Positions 43,890 through 52,560 of a stretch of DNA of 64,000 nt are shown in pieces (positions within the stretch are counted from its first letter, which is position 1; every line of letters begins with the position of its first letter). The stretch is from Streptomyces sulfonofaciens (GTDB lineage Bacteria; Actinomycetota; Actinomycetes; Streptomycetales; Streptomycetaceae). Both the position numbers and the translations under genes were made by a program. The stretch lies in NCBI RefSeq assembly GCF_014656295.1, contig NZ_BNCD01000022.1:62001-126000 (forward strand), in the 5' to 3' direction. The notes below the pieces were generated by a model. That model did no database searches and was not told where the DNA came from. It saw nothing but the letters and a program-made list of their open reading frames with translations.

Positions 43890-44694
43890 TCTGGGCGCCC
43901 CTTTCACGAGTGATGCGGACCTCTTCGCCCAGGGAGGACCAGATCTCCCGGTAGATCTCGACGAACCGCGGCTCCAGGCGGACGGACTCGACCCTGCGGG
44001 GGCGGGGCAGGTCGATCTCGAAGACCTCCTTGACGGTGGCCGGTCCCGCGGTCATGACGACAACCTTGTCCGCGAGCGCGATGGACTCCTCCAGGTCGTG
44101 CGTCACGAACACGACCGAGGCGCCGGTGCCCGCCCACAACTCCATCAGCTCGTCGGACATGAGCGCGCGGGTCTGCACGTCGAGAGCGGAGAACGGCTCG
44201 TCCATGAGCAGGATGGCGGGGTCGTTGACGAACGTCGAGGCGAGCGCCACGCGCTTGCGCTGCCCTCCGGACAACTGGTGGGGGTAGCGGTCCTCGAAAG
44301 CGCTCAGCCCGACGCGTGCCAGCCATTCACGGGCCCTGTCCTTCGCCTCCGCCTTGGCCACGCCCCGGAACCGGGGGCCTGCCATGACGTTGGACAGCAC
44401 GGTGCGCCAGGGGAAGGTGGCGTCCTGCTGGAAGACGAATCCGACCTTCGAGTCGATTCCCCTCACCGGTGTGCCGGACAGCATCACCTCGCCCTCGGTC
44501 GGCTCCTCCAGGCCGCTGACGAGGGTGAGCGTGGTGGACTTGCCACAGCCGGTGGGACCGACGACGGCGACGAAATCGCCCCTCTGAACGGTCAGGTCGA
44601 GGTCGCGCACGGCCGTGTGGGAAGCCCCGGACGGGGTGCGGAAGACCTTGCGCACCCCGCGGAGCTCGATGGCCGGACTCGATTGGCTTGTCAT
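43879..44694 (-). CDS. NitT/TauT-type ABC transporter ATPase
   Basis: A 271-residue ATP-binding subunit, first gene of the importer operon. Walker A is VGPTGCGKSTTL near residue 44, the Q-loop is VGFVFQQDATFPWRTVLSN near 90, the signature is PHQLSGGQRKRVALAS near 140, Walker B is PAILLMDEPFSALD near 163 and the H-loop is VVFVTHDLEESIAL near 195. All are intact. The C-terminal RRVESVRLEPRFVEIYREIWSSL is typical of the SsuB/TauB class. The divergent kinase gene lies 216 bases away. Confidence 0.94.
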   Translation of the reverse strand: MTSQSSPAIELRGVRKVFRTPSGASHTAVRDLDLTVQRGDFVAVVGPTGCGKSTTLTLVSGLEEPTEGEVMLSGTPVRGIDSKVGFVFQQDATFPWRTVLSNVMAGPRFRGVAKAEAKDRAREWLARVGLSAFEDRYPHQLSGGQRKRVALASTFVNDPAILLMDEPFSALDVQTRALMSDELMELWAGTGASVVFVTHDLEESIALADKVVVMTAGPATVKEVFEIDLPRPRRVESVRLEPRFVEIYREIWSSLGEEVRITRERGAQNVA

Positions 44695-44743
44695 GCCCAG
44701 GAACGTTAGGAGCGGCGCGCGGGGGTGTGAAGTTTTTGGCCGG

Positions 44744-44756
44744 CAACCGCCGGTTG
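44744..44756. promoter_or_regulatory. Palindrome in the divergent ABC/two-component promoter
   Basis: CAACCGCCGGTTG is a perfect 13-base palindrome, 50 bases upstream of the ATPase start and 155 upstream of the kinase start. It is a good candidate site for the CitB/DcuR-type regulator encoded at 46551 or for another repressor. It is preceded by an AGTTTTT stretch that could be part of a promoter. Confidence 0.5.
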
Positions 44757-44910
44757 TTCCTGTAAGCGGGGCTTCTGCTCATTGTGCTCACGCCGGGCGG
44801 CCTGAGCTGCTGCCGGGGGCTTCCCGGGCCGAATCGTCGAACGCTACGGTGCGTCCATCCCGGCGAAACGATCGTCGCGCGGGAGAGTCCCCCCGAAGGC
44901 AGGTGTCATT

Positions 44911-46554
44911 GTGGCCCGCTTGCGCGTCGGCTGGCCCCGGCAGGTGTTCGCCCAGGTGCTGATCGCACAACTGCTGATCACCACGGGGGTCCTGCTCCTG
45001 CTGACGGGCCTGTTCCTGCAACCGCTGCGGACCCAGCTCGACGACCAGGCCGAGCACGAGGCGCTGGCCATCGCGCAGACCACCGCTGCGGACCCGGACA
45101 TCGCCGCCGGCCTGCTGGCCGGTGGGCCGGATCCGAGGGGCCCGGTCCAGCGGCAGGCCGAGCTCACCCGGCGGGCGACGGGCGCCCTGTACGTGGTCGT
45201 GATGAACCTGCGGGGCGTTCGCTGGTCGCACACGGACGCCCGGCGGGTGGGCCACCACGTGTCGACGGATCCGTCGATCCCCCTCCACGGACGTGTCGTG
45301 CTGCAGGTCGACCGGGGCACGCTCGGCACCTCCGCCCGCGCGAAGGTGCCCCTGCGCGACCGCCGCGGACGGGTCGTCGGAGCGGTCTCCGTGGGGATCG
45401 CCTACTCAGGTGTCCGCGATCGCCTGCTCGCCGCCCTGCCCGGACTGCTGCGGTACGCGGGCGCCACACTGGCGGTGGGCGCGTGTGCCGCGTTCCTGGT
45501 GGCGCGGGCGCTGCGCAGGCGCACGCACGGCGTCTCCGTCGCGGACATCTCCGCACTGCTGGCGGAGCGCGAGGCGATGCTGCACGCCGTGCGGGAGGGT
45601 GTCGTCGCCCTGGACGAGAAGGACCGGGTGCGGCTCGTCAACGACGAGGCCGCCCGCCTCCTCGCCCTCGACGACGGCGCCGAGGGGCGCAGGCTCAACG
45701 ACCTGCTCCCCCCGGGCCGGTCCCGCGACGTCCTCGCGGGCCAGGTCACCGGCCGCGACCTGCTGACGGTGCGCGGCAGCCGCGTCCTGATCGCCAACCG
45801 CATGCCGACCCAGGACGGGGGATCGGTCGTCACGCTGCGCGACCGCACGGAGGTCGCCGTCCTCGGCAGGGAACTGGACTCCACCAAGGGCCTGCTGGAG
45901 GCACTGCGTGCGCAGGACCACGAGCACGCGAACCGTCTGCACACGGTTCTCGGCTTCCTCGACCTGGACATGGCGGAAAGGGCGCGCAGCTACGTCGCCG
46001 GTCTCACCCGGGCCCGACACGCATCCGCCGAGAAGTTCTCCGAACGCATCAGGATGCCCGTGGTGTCCGCACTGCTGGTCGGCAAGTCCGCCATCGCCTC
46101 GGAGCGCGGCGTCGCGCTGCGGCTGTCCGACAGGACCCTGCTTCCCAACGGCCTGATCGACGCCCGCGACGTCGTGACGGTGCTGGGCAACCTGATCGAC
46201 AACGCTCTGGACGTGGTGGGGGGCGGCCGCGTCACCGAGCCCGTGGTCGAGGTCGAGGTCCTCGTGGAAGGGGACACCGTCGTGGCCCGCGTCAGCGACA
46301 ACGGCCCGGGCGTGCCGGTCGGGCTGCGCGAGAGGATCTTCGACGAGGGGTGGACGACGAAGACGTCGCCGGCACACCGTGACCGGGGCCTGGGCCTGGC
46401 CCTGGTCAGAAGCCTCGCCGAGCGGTACGGCGGTGTCGCGCGGGTGGCGGCACGGGCGGGTGGTGGCGCCGTCTTCACGGTCACCTTCCCCGGCACCTTC
46501 TCCGACGCGCCCAAGGCGCCTTCCGTACCAGCCCTGGCAGGAGACCCGTCTTGA
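44911..46554 (+). CDS. DcuS/CitA-type sensor histidine kinase
   Basis: A 547-residue sensor. GTG 44911 follows GAAGGCAGG. A first helix (FAQVLIAQLLITTGVLLLLTG), an extracytoplasmic PAS-like sensor domain (about 40-175) with a conserved RWSHTDARRVGHHVS segment, and a second helix (YAGATLAVGACAAFLVA) are followed by a cytoplasmic PAS (LDEKDRVRLVNDEAARLLAL). The phosphoacceptor region RAQDHEHANRLHTVLGFL is near 330. The ATPase has VTVLGNLIDNALDV (N box), DNGPGVP (G1) and RGLGLALVRSLAE (G2). CitA/DcuS kinases sense citrate or C4-dicarboxylates directly. Divergent to the NitT/TauT-type importer and coupled to the response-regulator gene (TTGA overlap). Confidence 0.93.
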   Translation: MARLRVGWPRQVFAQVLIAQLLITTGVLLLLTGLFLQPLRTQLDDQAEHEALAIAQTTAADPDIAAGLLAGGPDPRGPVQRQAELTRRATGALYVVVMNLRGVRWSHTDARRVGHHVSTDPSIPLHGRVVLQVDRGTLGTSARAKVPLRDRRGRVVGAVSVGIAYSGVRDRLLAALPGLLRYAGATLAVGACAAFLVARALRRRTHGVSVADISALLAEREAMLHAVREGVVALDEKDRVRLVNDEAARLLALDDGAEGRRLNDLLPPGRSRDVLAGQVTGRDLLTVRGSRVLIANRMPTQDGGSVVTLRDRTEVAVLGRELDSTKGLLEALRAQDHEHANRLHTVLGFLDLDMAERARSYVAGLTRARHASAEKFSERIRMPVVSALLVGKSAIASERGVALRLSDRTLLPNGLIDARDVVTVLGNLIDNALDVVGGGRVTEPVVEVEVLVEGDTVVARVSDNGPGVPVGLRERIFDEGWTTKTSPAHRDRGLGLALVRSLAERYGGVARVAARAGGGAVFTVTFPGTFSDAPKAPSVPALAGDPS

Positions 46555-47237
46555 TCGACGTTCTTGTGGTGGACGACGACTTCCACGTGGCAGAGATCAA
46601 CGCAGCCTATGTGCGCAAGGTGCCGGGCTTCCGTGTCGTCGGCACGGCGCACACGGCGATGCAGGCGATGTCCGTGCTGGACGGGAACCCGGTGGACCTG
46701 CTCCTGCTGGACCACTACCTCCCCGACCGTACGGGGCTCGATCTGGTGCGCGGCATGCGGCAACGCGGGCTGAAGTGCGACGTCATCATGGTCACCGCCG
46801 CCCAGGACGTCGACGTCGTCGAGACCGCGCTCAGGCACGGCGTTCTGCAGTACCTCGTGAAACCGTTCAGCTTCGACGGACTGCGCACGAGGCTGGAGAG
46901 CTACCGGCAACTGCGCCGCACCCTGCGCGACGTCGGGGGCCGGACCGCCCCGGGTCAGCACCAGGTCGACCTCATCTACGGCGCTCTGCGCACGCTGACG
47001 AGCGCAACGCCCTCTCCTGCCAAGGGCTGGTCGGGCCCGACCGTCGACCTCATCTGCCGCATCCTGCGCCAGGCCGGCCGGCCGCTGTCGGCCCAGGAGG
47101 TCGCCTCACGCGCGAAAATCAGCCGTTCGACCGCCCAGCGCTACCTCCGGCACCTTCAGGACCAGGGGTCCCTCCAACTGTCGCTGCGCTACGGCGACGC
47201 GGGTCGACCTGAACACCTGTACGGATATCCCGGGTAG
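46551..47237 (+). CDS. CitB/DcuR-type response regulator
   Basis: A 228-residue partner of the upstream kinase. It starts at TTG 46551 within the kinase stop (TTGA). The receiver domain has VVDDDFHVAEINAAYV (acidic pocket) and LLLLDHYLPDRTGLDLV with the phosphorylated Asp near residue 55; TAAQDVDVVETALRHGVLQYLVKPFSFD gives the conserved Thr and Lys. The C-terminal HTH is GRPLSAQEVASRAKISRSTAQRYLRHLQDQG. It probably activates the divergent ABC operon, perhaps via the 44744-44756 palindrome. Confidence 0.93.
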   Translation: MIDVLVVDDDFHVAEINAAYVRKVPGFRVVGTAHTAMQAMSVLDGNPVDLLLLDHYLPDRTGLDLVRGMRQRGLKCDVIMVTAAQDVDVVETALRHGVLQYLVKPFSFDGLRTRLESYRQLRRTLRDVGGRTAPGQHQVDLIYGALRTLTSATPSPAKGWSGPTVDLICRILRQAGRPLSAQEVASRAKISRSTAQRYLRHLQDQGSLQLSLRYGDAGRPEHLYGYPG

Positions 47238-47513
47238 CGGGGGAGCCGTCGGGCACCGTCCGCCGGGCGCCCGGGACATGACCGCGCACGTCGGCGGGGC
47301 CGTCGCCCGGTGGTTCGGGTCGTCGGACGCGGCTGCCGGGGGGTGGCCCGGGAGCCGCTGCCGCATCTCCGTCGGCGGTGATGCGGATCGCAGAACCGGC
47401 CTTTTCTTGGTGCCAGGGTGACAATAATCGACCGAAGGCTTCTCTTTCTGTCTTCTGTGTCTTGTCATGGACATGTTTTGCGCCCTTTGGCCTCCCGAGA
47501 GGATCGCATCAGC

Positions 47514-48473
47514 GTGAGAAGCCTGAAGTCCACGGTGGCAGTTCTCGCCGCCGCCGCAGCCATGGTCCTGGGCTGCGGTCCGGGCACTGCCACCGCCAGC
47601 CCCGCGAACGCCACGCACACCGCCGCACACCTTCGGGTCGCGGACGTCGGAGTCTGCTCCACCGCCGTCTCCGGCCGCACCGTACGCGGAGCCCTGTCCC
47701 AACAGGAGGTCCACAGCCGGCTCTCCTCCCTCACCGCCCAGCACCGCGAGCGGTACGGGATCGCCGCCAAGGGCCCGCTCGGCACCGGCAGCAACGCCGT
47801 GCGCCTGCCGCTGGTCGACATCCATCCGGCGCAGGGCACCGCGTTCAAGGCGGCGTCCGGCGCGGACGGTGCCTGTGCCACGCAGTCGGTCTCCACCCAG
47901 CTCAGGGTCCAGGACGGCTACACCACCATCTACACCCCCACCCTGTACCCGCCCGGCGGCTCGTGCGTCGAACTGGTCACGGTCTACACGCAGTCCGTCC
48001 GCTCGGTCTCGGCCTGGGACTGGTGCAGGAGTGTCAACTTCGCAGCCTCCGTGCCCATCGACAGCTCCTTCCTGAACACCTACACCGGTGGCTCCGGCGC
48101 GTACACCGGACGGGTCGTCCGCACCTCCGCCAGCTCCAACACCTGGTCAGCGGCCCTCTACAACTACTCGACCGGACGGTGGGACACCCTGTTCACCCAG
48201 TCCGGCACCAACCAGTCGGGTCGCACCGACGGCTGGGACATCGAGGAGCTCTACTCCACGATCGGTTCCTCCGGGCGGGCCTACTCCTGCGACGCCATGG
48301 CCGGCCTTGCCTTCGAGTCCAGCAACATATCGGTGCGCAACAACGGCGCCTGGTCCGCCGCGACCTCGGCCAACTCGGACACCCACTACGACCAGCCGAA
48401 CAGCGCCTTCTACTGCCCGAACCGCAGCTTCCAGATGGTCTCTGCCTACGACCACTGGAAAGCCGTGGGCTGA
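47514..48473 (+). CDS. Secreted protein of unknown function
   Basis: A 319-residue exported protein. GTG 47514 lies after GAGAGG. The signal peptide VRSLKSTVAVLAAAAAMVLGC... ends near TATASPANA; although a Cys is present, no proper lipobox is seen. The mature protein is Ser/Thr/Tyr/Asn-rich with about eight cysteines, including GVCSTAV, GACATQS, GSCVELV, WDWCRSV, AYSCDAM and FYCPNRS. It reads as an extracellular beta-sandwich (YTTIYTPTLYPPGG, TWSAALYNYSTGRWDTLF). I do not recognise the family. The leader at 47405-47500 is AT-rich and contains the interrupted inverted repeat TGTC-ATG-GACA around 47464. Confidence 0.8.
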   Translation: MRSLKSTVAVLAAAAAMVLGCGPGTATASPANATHTAAHLRVADVGVCSTAVSGRTVRGALSQQEVHSRLSSLTAQHRERYGIAAKGPLGTGSNAVRLPLVDIHPAQGTAFKAASGADGACATQSVSTQLRVQDGYTTIYTPTLYPPGGSCVELVTVYTQSVRSVSAWDWCRSVNFAASVPIDSSFLNTYTGGSGAYTGRVVRTSASSNTWSAALYNYSTGRWDTLFTQSGTNQSGRTDGWDIEELYSTIGSSGRAYSCDAMAGLAFESSNISVRNNGAWSAATSANSDTHYDQPNSAFYCPNRSFQMVSAYDHWKAVG

Positions 48474-48639
48474 TCCCGCGCCGCGCCTCGCTCATCCGCT
48501 CGCGTACGGCAGGCGGTCTTCGCGCCGCGCCCGATACGGCTGACACAACCGAGGAGGCCGGCGCCGTCGACGCCGGTCACGGCCCTGGGCGGGGCGCGGC
48601 CCCGCTCGGCCTCCGGCGGTGGATCGTCACCAGGGGGCG

Positions 48640-49050
48640 TCTCGGGGGCCCGGTGCCGGTACTCGCGAGGCGGCATGCCGTAGGCGGCGGTGAAGGAGCG
48701 GGTGGGAGTCGCGTGCTCGCCGAAGTCCCACCGGGCGGCGATGCGGTGGAACGGCCCGGGTCCGCAGCGCCGGGTTCGACAGATCGCGGCCCGCACCCTG
48801 CGAGGCGCCGACGGCGGATCCAGGGGGCCACCGTGGTGTCCTGCGACCCGAACAGGCGGTGCAGACGGCTGACGGAGATGTGGTGTGCGGTGGCGACGGC
48901 CGGGGAGCCGGGTCCGGCTCGTGCACGTGCTGCCGGACGAACTCCCTGATCCGCGGGGTGAGAGTGCGCCGATGCGTCTTGGGCGCGAGGGTGTCCGCGG
49001 CGTCCGGGTGGTGGACGGGTGACGCGGGCACCGGGTCGACCAGAACGCCC
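48640..49050 (-). pseudogene. AraC-family regulator remnant
   Basis: Pieces of one AraC-type DNA-binding domain appear in three minus-strand frames: RTLTPRIREFVRQHVHEP (about 48970-48915), then AVATAHHISVSRLHRLFGSQDT and WIRRRRLA (about 48905-48800), then FHRIAARWDFGEHATPTRSFTAAYGMPPREYRHRA (about 48765-48645). The first helix-turn-helix and the second one are in different frames, so no full-length regulator can be made. Upstream traces of the ligand-binding half (QDSVHCQPANLPT, VHHPDAADTLAP) suggest the original protein was longer. A hexanucleotide repeat (49201-49236) lies in the decayed region. Confidence 0.75.
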
Positions 49051-49200
49051 CCGGGTGCGGCCCGTCGGCAGGTTGGCAGGTTGGCAGTGGACGCTGTCCT
49101 GGGCGAGGCGGGTGCGGGAGTACCACCCGGCAACGCGGACGAGGAGATCGGGTCCCCCACCCGGACGGCGGGCGGGGCCGAGAGCCGGGACGTCTCCGCC

Positions 49201-49236
49201 GATGCCGATGCCGATGCCGATGCCGACGCCGACGGC
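49201..49236. repeat. GATGCC hexanucleotide repeat
   Basis: Four tandem GATGCC units are followed by GACGCC and GACGGC. It is a short simple repeat in the decayed AraC region; it could have expanded by slippage and does not resemble a CRISPR repeat. Confidence 0.7.
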
Positions 49237-49520
49237 CGTGACGGCACGGCGGGACTGCATATGGTCACGGACGACCCCGGGCGTGGCGCGTCGACCACTG
49301 GGACTGAGCGGCTGCCGCACCGCCGCGGCGGCCGGCGGGGCGTGCGGTCGCCGGTCGCCTGCTTCCGCGCGCCCCGCGAACCGCCAGGGCGTCCGTCCGA
49401 ACCTGTCCGGACCCGTCCGGACGGACGAGTGGCTGACGGCAGCGGTGGCACCTTGACATCCATCGGCGCCGGTCCCTACGGTCGCCGGGACCGTGCAGCC
49501 CTCGACGAGCAGGGACGTTC

Positions 49521-50036
49521 ATGGCCCCCGACCAGCCCCCGTCCAGCACGGGCGACGACGCCTTCCACCCCGACCTGCCGCATTCCGGGAAAGCCCCGCT
49601 GCGCCACCGACTCCACCACGTCCGCGCCGATGCACTGGACGGCGACACCGCGCAGACCGACGGGATGCGCCGGTTCGCGGCGATCAGCGGACACACCGTC
49701 GGCTCGGAGCGCATCTGGATGGGCCAGACCCACGTGGCCCCCGGCACCGCCTCCTCCAACCACCATCACGGGGCGTCCGAGACGGCCATCCACGTCGTCG
49801 AGGGCCACCCCGAGTTCGTCTTCCTCGACGACAGCGGCGGAACGCCCACCGAGGTCCGCATCCGCACCTCTCCCGGCGACTACGTGTTCGTACCGCCGTA
49901 CGTCCCGCACCGCGAGGAGAACCCGAGCCGCGACGAGGAGGCCGTCGTGGTGATCGCCCGCAGCACGCAGGAGGCGGTCGTCGTCAACCTCCCGGCGCTG
50001 TACGTCACTGGTGAACGGCCCGAAGCGGGGCGGTGA
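49521..50036 (+). CDS. Cupin-domain protein
   Basis: A 171-residue cupin. ATG 49521 has GCAGGGA upstream. The two cupin motifs are GTASSNHHHGASETAIHVVEGH (His-His-His and Glu, near 87-105) and SPGDYVFVPPYVPHREENPS (with the last His, near 133), giving a plausible 3His/1Glu metal site. The N-terminal 40 residues are helical. Cupins of this kind include dioxygenases, isomerases and non-enzymatic proteins; no specific reaction is evident. It converges tail-to-tail with the methyltransferase gene (11-base gap) and has no operon partner. Confidence 0.85.
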   Translation: MAPDQPPSSTGDDAFHPDLPHSGKAPLRHRLHHVRADALDGDTAQTDGMRRFAAISGHTVGSERIWMGQTHVAPGTASSNHHHGASETAIHVVEGHPEFVFLDDSGGTPTEVRIRTSPGDYVFVPPYVPHREENPSRDEEAVVVIARSTQEAVVVNLPALYVTGERPEAGR

Positions 50037-50047
50037 CCGGCCGCGGC

Positions 50048-50881
50048 TCAGGCCGGACCGGGCTCCGCCGGACGCCGGCCCCATGCGGAGATCATGGGGG
50101 AGGTGGCCAGGTCGAGGCGGCCGGAGGCGACGTTCGCGAGATGGCGGTCGATGTCCTCGTCGGTCGCCAGCCCGGCGGCCACGAGATGGTCGCGCACCTG
50201 GCGGACCGTCGCGGCCTCCAAAACGTCGCAGGCTGCCGAGGCGATCGGGAAGTACGCGTCCGCGCGGACGCCCGTCAGCCCCGCCTCGCGAAGCAGGCGG
50301 GGAAGCTTGCGGCCGTAGGCGAGGTCGGCGCCACGGGCAGCCAGCAGCGCGCGGAAACCGGACCGCAGCTTGTTGGCCAGTACCTGCTCCGGCCCGTGCT
50401 CGTCCAGGCAGATGAGCGGTTGCAGCGCGGGATCGGCGTCCTCCACCAGCAGCAGGCCACCGGGCCGCAGCGACTCGGTCATCATGCGCAGGGCCCGTTG
50501 CCGGTCGGCCACGTGCACCAGCACCAACCGGGCGTGCACGAGGTCGAAGCCCGCACCCCCGGGCGACCGGTCGCGGCCGACGTCGTGGCGCAGGACGTCG
50601 ACGACGCCCCCTGCCGCATCGCAGGCCCAGGAGGTGTCGATGTCGGTCGCCAGTACCCGGCCGGCCGTCCCGACCCGCCCGGCGAGCCAGTTCACCACCG
50701 AGGTGCCACCCGCCCCGACCTCCCAGCACCGCCAGCCCGGAGCGATTCCCAGCTCATCGATGTGCCGGAAGGTGGAGGAGTCGAACAGCTCACGGAGCGC
50801 GTCGAAGCGCGCCCCGGCCTCCGAGCGCGCGTTGTCGAGGAGGTAGCCGTCGTCCGGGGAGGCCGCTGCGGGGGGCGTCAT
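50048..50881 (-). CDS. Class I SAM-dependent methyltransferase
   Basis: A 277-residue methyltransferase. ATG 50881. The SAM-binding motif I is WRCWEVGAGGTSVVNWLAGRVG near residue 52, followed by GRVLATDIDTSW (motif II), FDLVHARLVLVHVADRQRALRMM (motif IV) and LRPGGLLLVEDADP (motif V). The C-terminal 90 residues form a cap with LLREAGLTGVRADAYF. It belongs to the broad UbiE/small-molecule group; the acceptor is unknown. There is no operon neighbour on its strand, since the region upstream is decayed DNA. Confidence 0.9.
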   Translation of the reverse strand: MTPPAAASPDDGYLLDNARSEAGARFDALRELFDSSTFRHIDELGIAPGWRCWEVGAGGTSVVNWLAGRVGTAGRVLATDIDTSWACDAAGGVVDVLRHDVGRDRSPGGAGFDLVHARLVLVHVADRQRALRMMTESLRPGGLLLVEDADPALQPLICLDEHGPEQVLANKLRSGFRALLAARGADLAYGRKLPRLLREAGLTGVRADAYFPIASAACDVLEAATVRQVRDHLVAAGLATDEDIDRHLANVASGRLDLATSPMISAWGRRPAEPGPA

Positions 50882-51298
50882 GAGGACGATTGTCGCGTGC
50901 GGCGGGGCTGATCGCCGTGCGGTCCGACTGAACGCGTGCACCTGCTGGGCGGAGTGCCCCGGTGGTGGGTCCGTCCACTTTCTCCCCCTTCCTGCGCCAG
51001 GGCGACGCCGACGGCTAGGAGCAGGAGCGCGGCGAAGGCGGGTGGGTGGCGGGTGTGTGGGCTCCTCTCCGTCCAGGGACGTGAACTGCCCGGTCGCGCA
51101 GGAGGGGATGGCCCGCATCCGGCCCGGTCGCGTTCCCGCGTTGTGCAACAGGCGCGGCAGCCGGGTGCGTTCGGTTCCGGCACTCTCCGCGGACGGCAAC
51201 GGGCCGGACGCTGCTCACCCGGCCGACCATGGCGCCGAGCCCGATGGTCGAGCAGCCTGCCCGCGATGCGCTGGGCGGCGCCCCGAGTCGGGCTGCCG
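50882..51298. other. Decayed or non-coding region
   Basis: 417 bases between the methyltransferase start and the gluconate-permease remnant. On the minus strand near 51000-51050 a hydrophobic run (FAALLLLAVGVALA) could be a leftover signal peptide or membrane helix, but no start, ribosome site or sensible continuation is found. I see no intact gene. Confidence 0.4.
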
Positions 51299-51622
51299 AT
51301 GTCCATCCCACTGTCCACCATGCACAGTTTCCCGCCGCCCGAGCCGGGCCCCATCGCGGTGGCGTCCTCCTTCCACGCGCCGGTCGGACTCACCCTGCCC
51401 CACGGACTGTTCATCGCCGTCCCCGTCGGTGTGCTCGTCGCCCTCGTGCGGCCCCGCCTCCCCTTCGTGCGCGCGATGGACCCGCGGGTGCCCAAGGGGC
51501 TCGTGGGCGAGGAGGTCTTCGAGGACGAGGACATGCCGGGTACCGGCTGGTCGCCGGCCGTCGCCCTGCTGCCCGTCGTACTGATCGCTGGTGCGGCCGT
51601 CACCGACCTGGCCACCTCGGCA
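51299..51622 (+). pseudogene. Gluconate permease (GntP family) fragment
   Basis: About 108 residues in one frame (from ATG 51299) match the middle of gluconate:proton symporters: PPPEPGPIAVASSFHAPVGLTLPHGLFIAVPVGVLVALVRPRLPFVRAMDPRVPKGLVGEE, then EDEDMPGTGWSPAVALLPVVLIAGAAVTDLA. Full-length members have about 450 residues and many helices, so both ends are missing. After base 51622 the frame turns into unrelated sequence and runs into the antisense of the downstream ABC ATPase. It is a clear remnant of a lost transporter gene. Confidence 0.85.
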
Positions 51623-51729
51623 GACACCTCGCCGTCCCGGGCCTGGCAGGGGTACTGGCCGTGGAACGCAGCCTGGACGCCCTGGGCGTGCGAAGGCGCC
51701 CGGCTGGCTGCCGGGCGCCTTCGCGGCGC

Positions 51730-52560
51730 TCAGCGTGCCTGCTCCTCCCGCGGGGATGCGGGCTGCCAGGCGTGGGCGGGGACGACGAGGGGGCCGCCGG
51801 TGACGGGGTCGGGCACGACGACGCAGGAGAGGCCGAAGACGTCCTGGACCAGGTCGGCGGTGACGACCTCGTTCGGCGGGCCCTGGGCGACGATGCGGCC
51901 GGCCTGCATGGCGACGAGGTGGTCGGCGTAGCGGGCGGCCTGGTTGAGGTCGTGGAGGACGGCGACGACGGTGCGGCCGCGCTCGTGGTTGAGTCGGCGC
52001 ACGAGGTCCAGCACCTCCACCTGGTGCGCGATGTCCAGGTATGTCGTGGGCTCGTCGAGCAGCAGCAGGTCCGTGTCCTGGGCCAGGGCCATGGCGATCC
52101 ACGCCCGCTGCCGCTGGCCGCCGGAGAGCTCGTCCACCGGGCGGTCGGCGAGGTCCGCGGTGCCGGTACGCTCCAGCGCCTCGGTGACGGCCCGCTCGTC
52201 CGCCTCCGACCACTGCTGCCACCACTTCTGGTGCGGCTGGCGGCCGCGGGCCACGAGGTCGGCGACGGTGATGCCGTCCGGCGGCGTGGGGGACTGGGGC
52301 AGGACGCCGATCGTCCGCGCGATCTGCCTGCCGGGGACGCGGGCGAGTGCGGCGCCGTCCAGCAGCACCGCGCCTCGGCGCGGTGTGAGCAGGCGGCCCA
52401 GCGCCCGCAGGAGGGTGGACTTGCCGCAGGCGTTGGGGCCGACGACGACCGTGACCCTGCCGTCGGGGACCTCCAGGTCCAGGCCCTCGACGACGGTGCG
52501 GTCCTCGTAGGCGAGGGTCAGGTCCCGCGCGGACAGGCGGCTGGTGGATGGAGCGCTCAT
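51730..52560 (-). CDS. Iron-siderophore ABC transporter ATPase
   Basis: A 276-residue FecE/FepC-type ATPase. Walker A is VGPNACGKSTLLRALGRLL near residue 40, the Q-loop region is IGVLPQSPTPPDGITVADLVARGRQPHQ, the signature is VDELSGGQRQRAWIAMALAQ near 140 and Walker B is DLLLLDEPTTYLDI near 162. VVAVLHDLNQAARY carries the H-loop. The KWWQQWSEAD insertion is typical of siderophore ATPases of actinobacteria. It is the last gene of the operon binding protein-permease-permease-ATPase; ATG 52560 overlaps the permease stop (ATGA). Confidence 0.95.
   Translation of the reverse strand: MSAPSTSRLSARDLTLAYEDRTVVEGLDLEVPDGRVTVVVGPNACGKSTLLRALGRLLTPRRGAVLLDGAALARVPGRQIARTIGVLPQSPTPPDGITVADLVARGRQPHQKWWQQWSEADERAVTEALERTGTADLADRPVDELSGGQRQRAWIAMALAQDTDLLLLDEPTTYLDIAHQVEVLDLVRRLNHERGRTVVAVLHDLNQAARYADHLVAMQAGRIVAQGPPNEVVTADLVQDVFGLSCVVVPDPVTGGPLVVPAHAWQPASPREEQAR

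Noticed and set aside
49201..49236. Short tandem repeat as a CRISPR-like array
   Set aside because: Units are six bases with no spacers; it is a simple sequence repeat.
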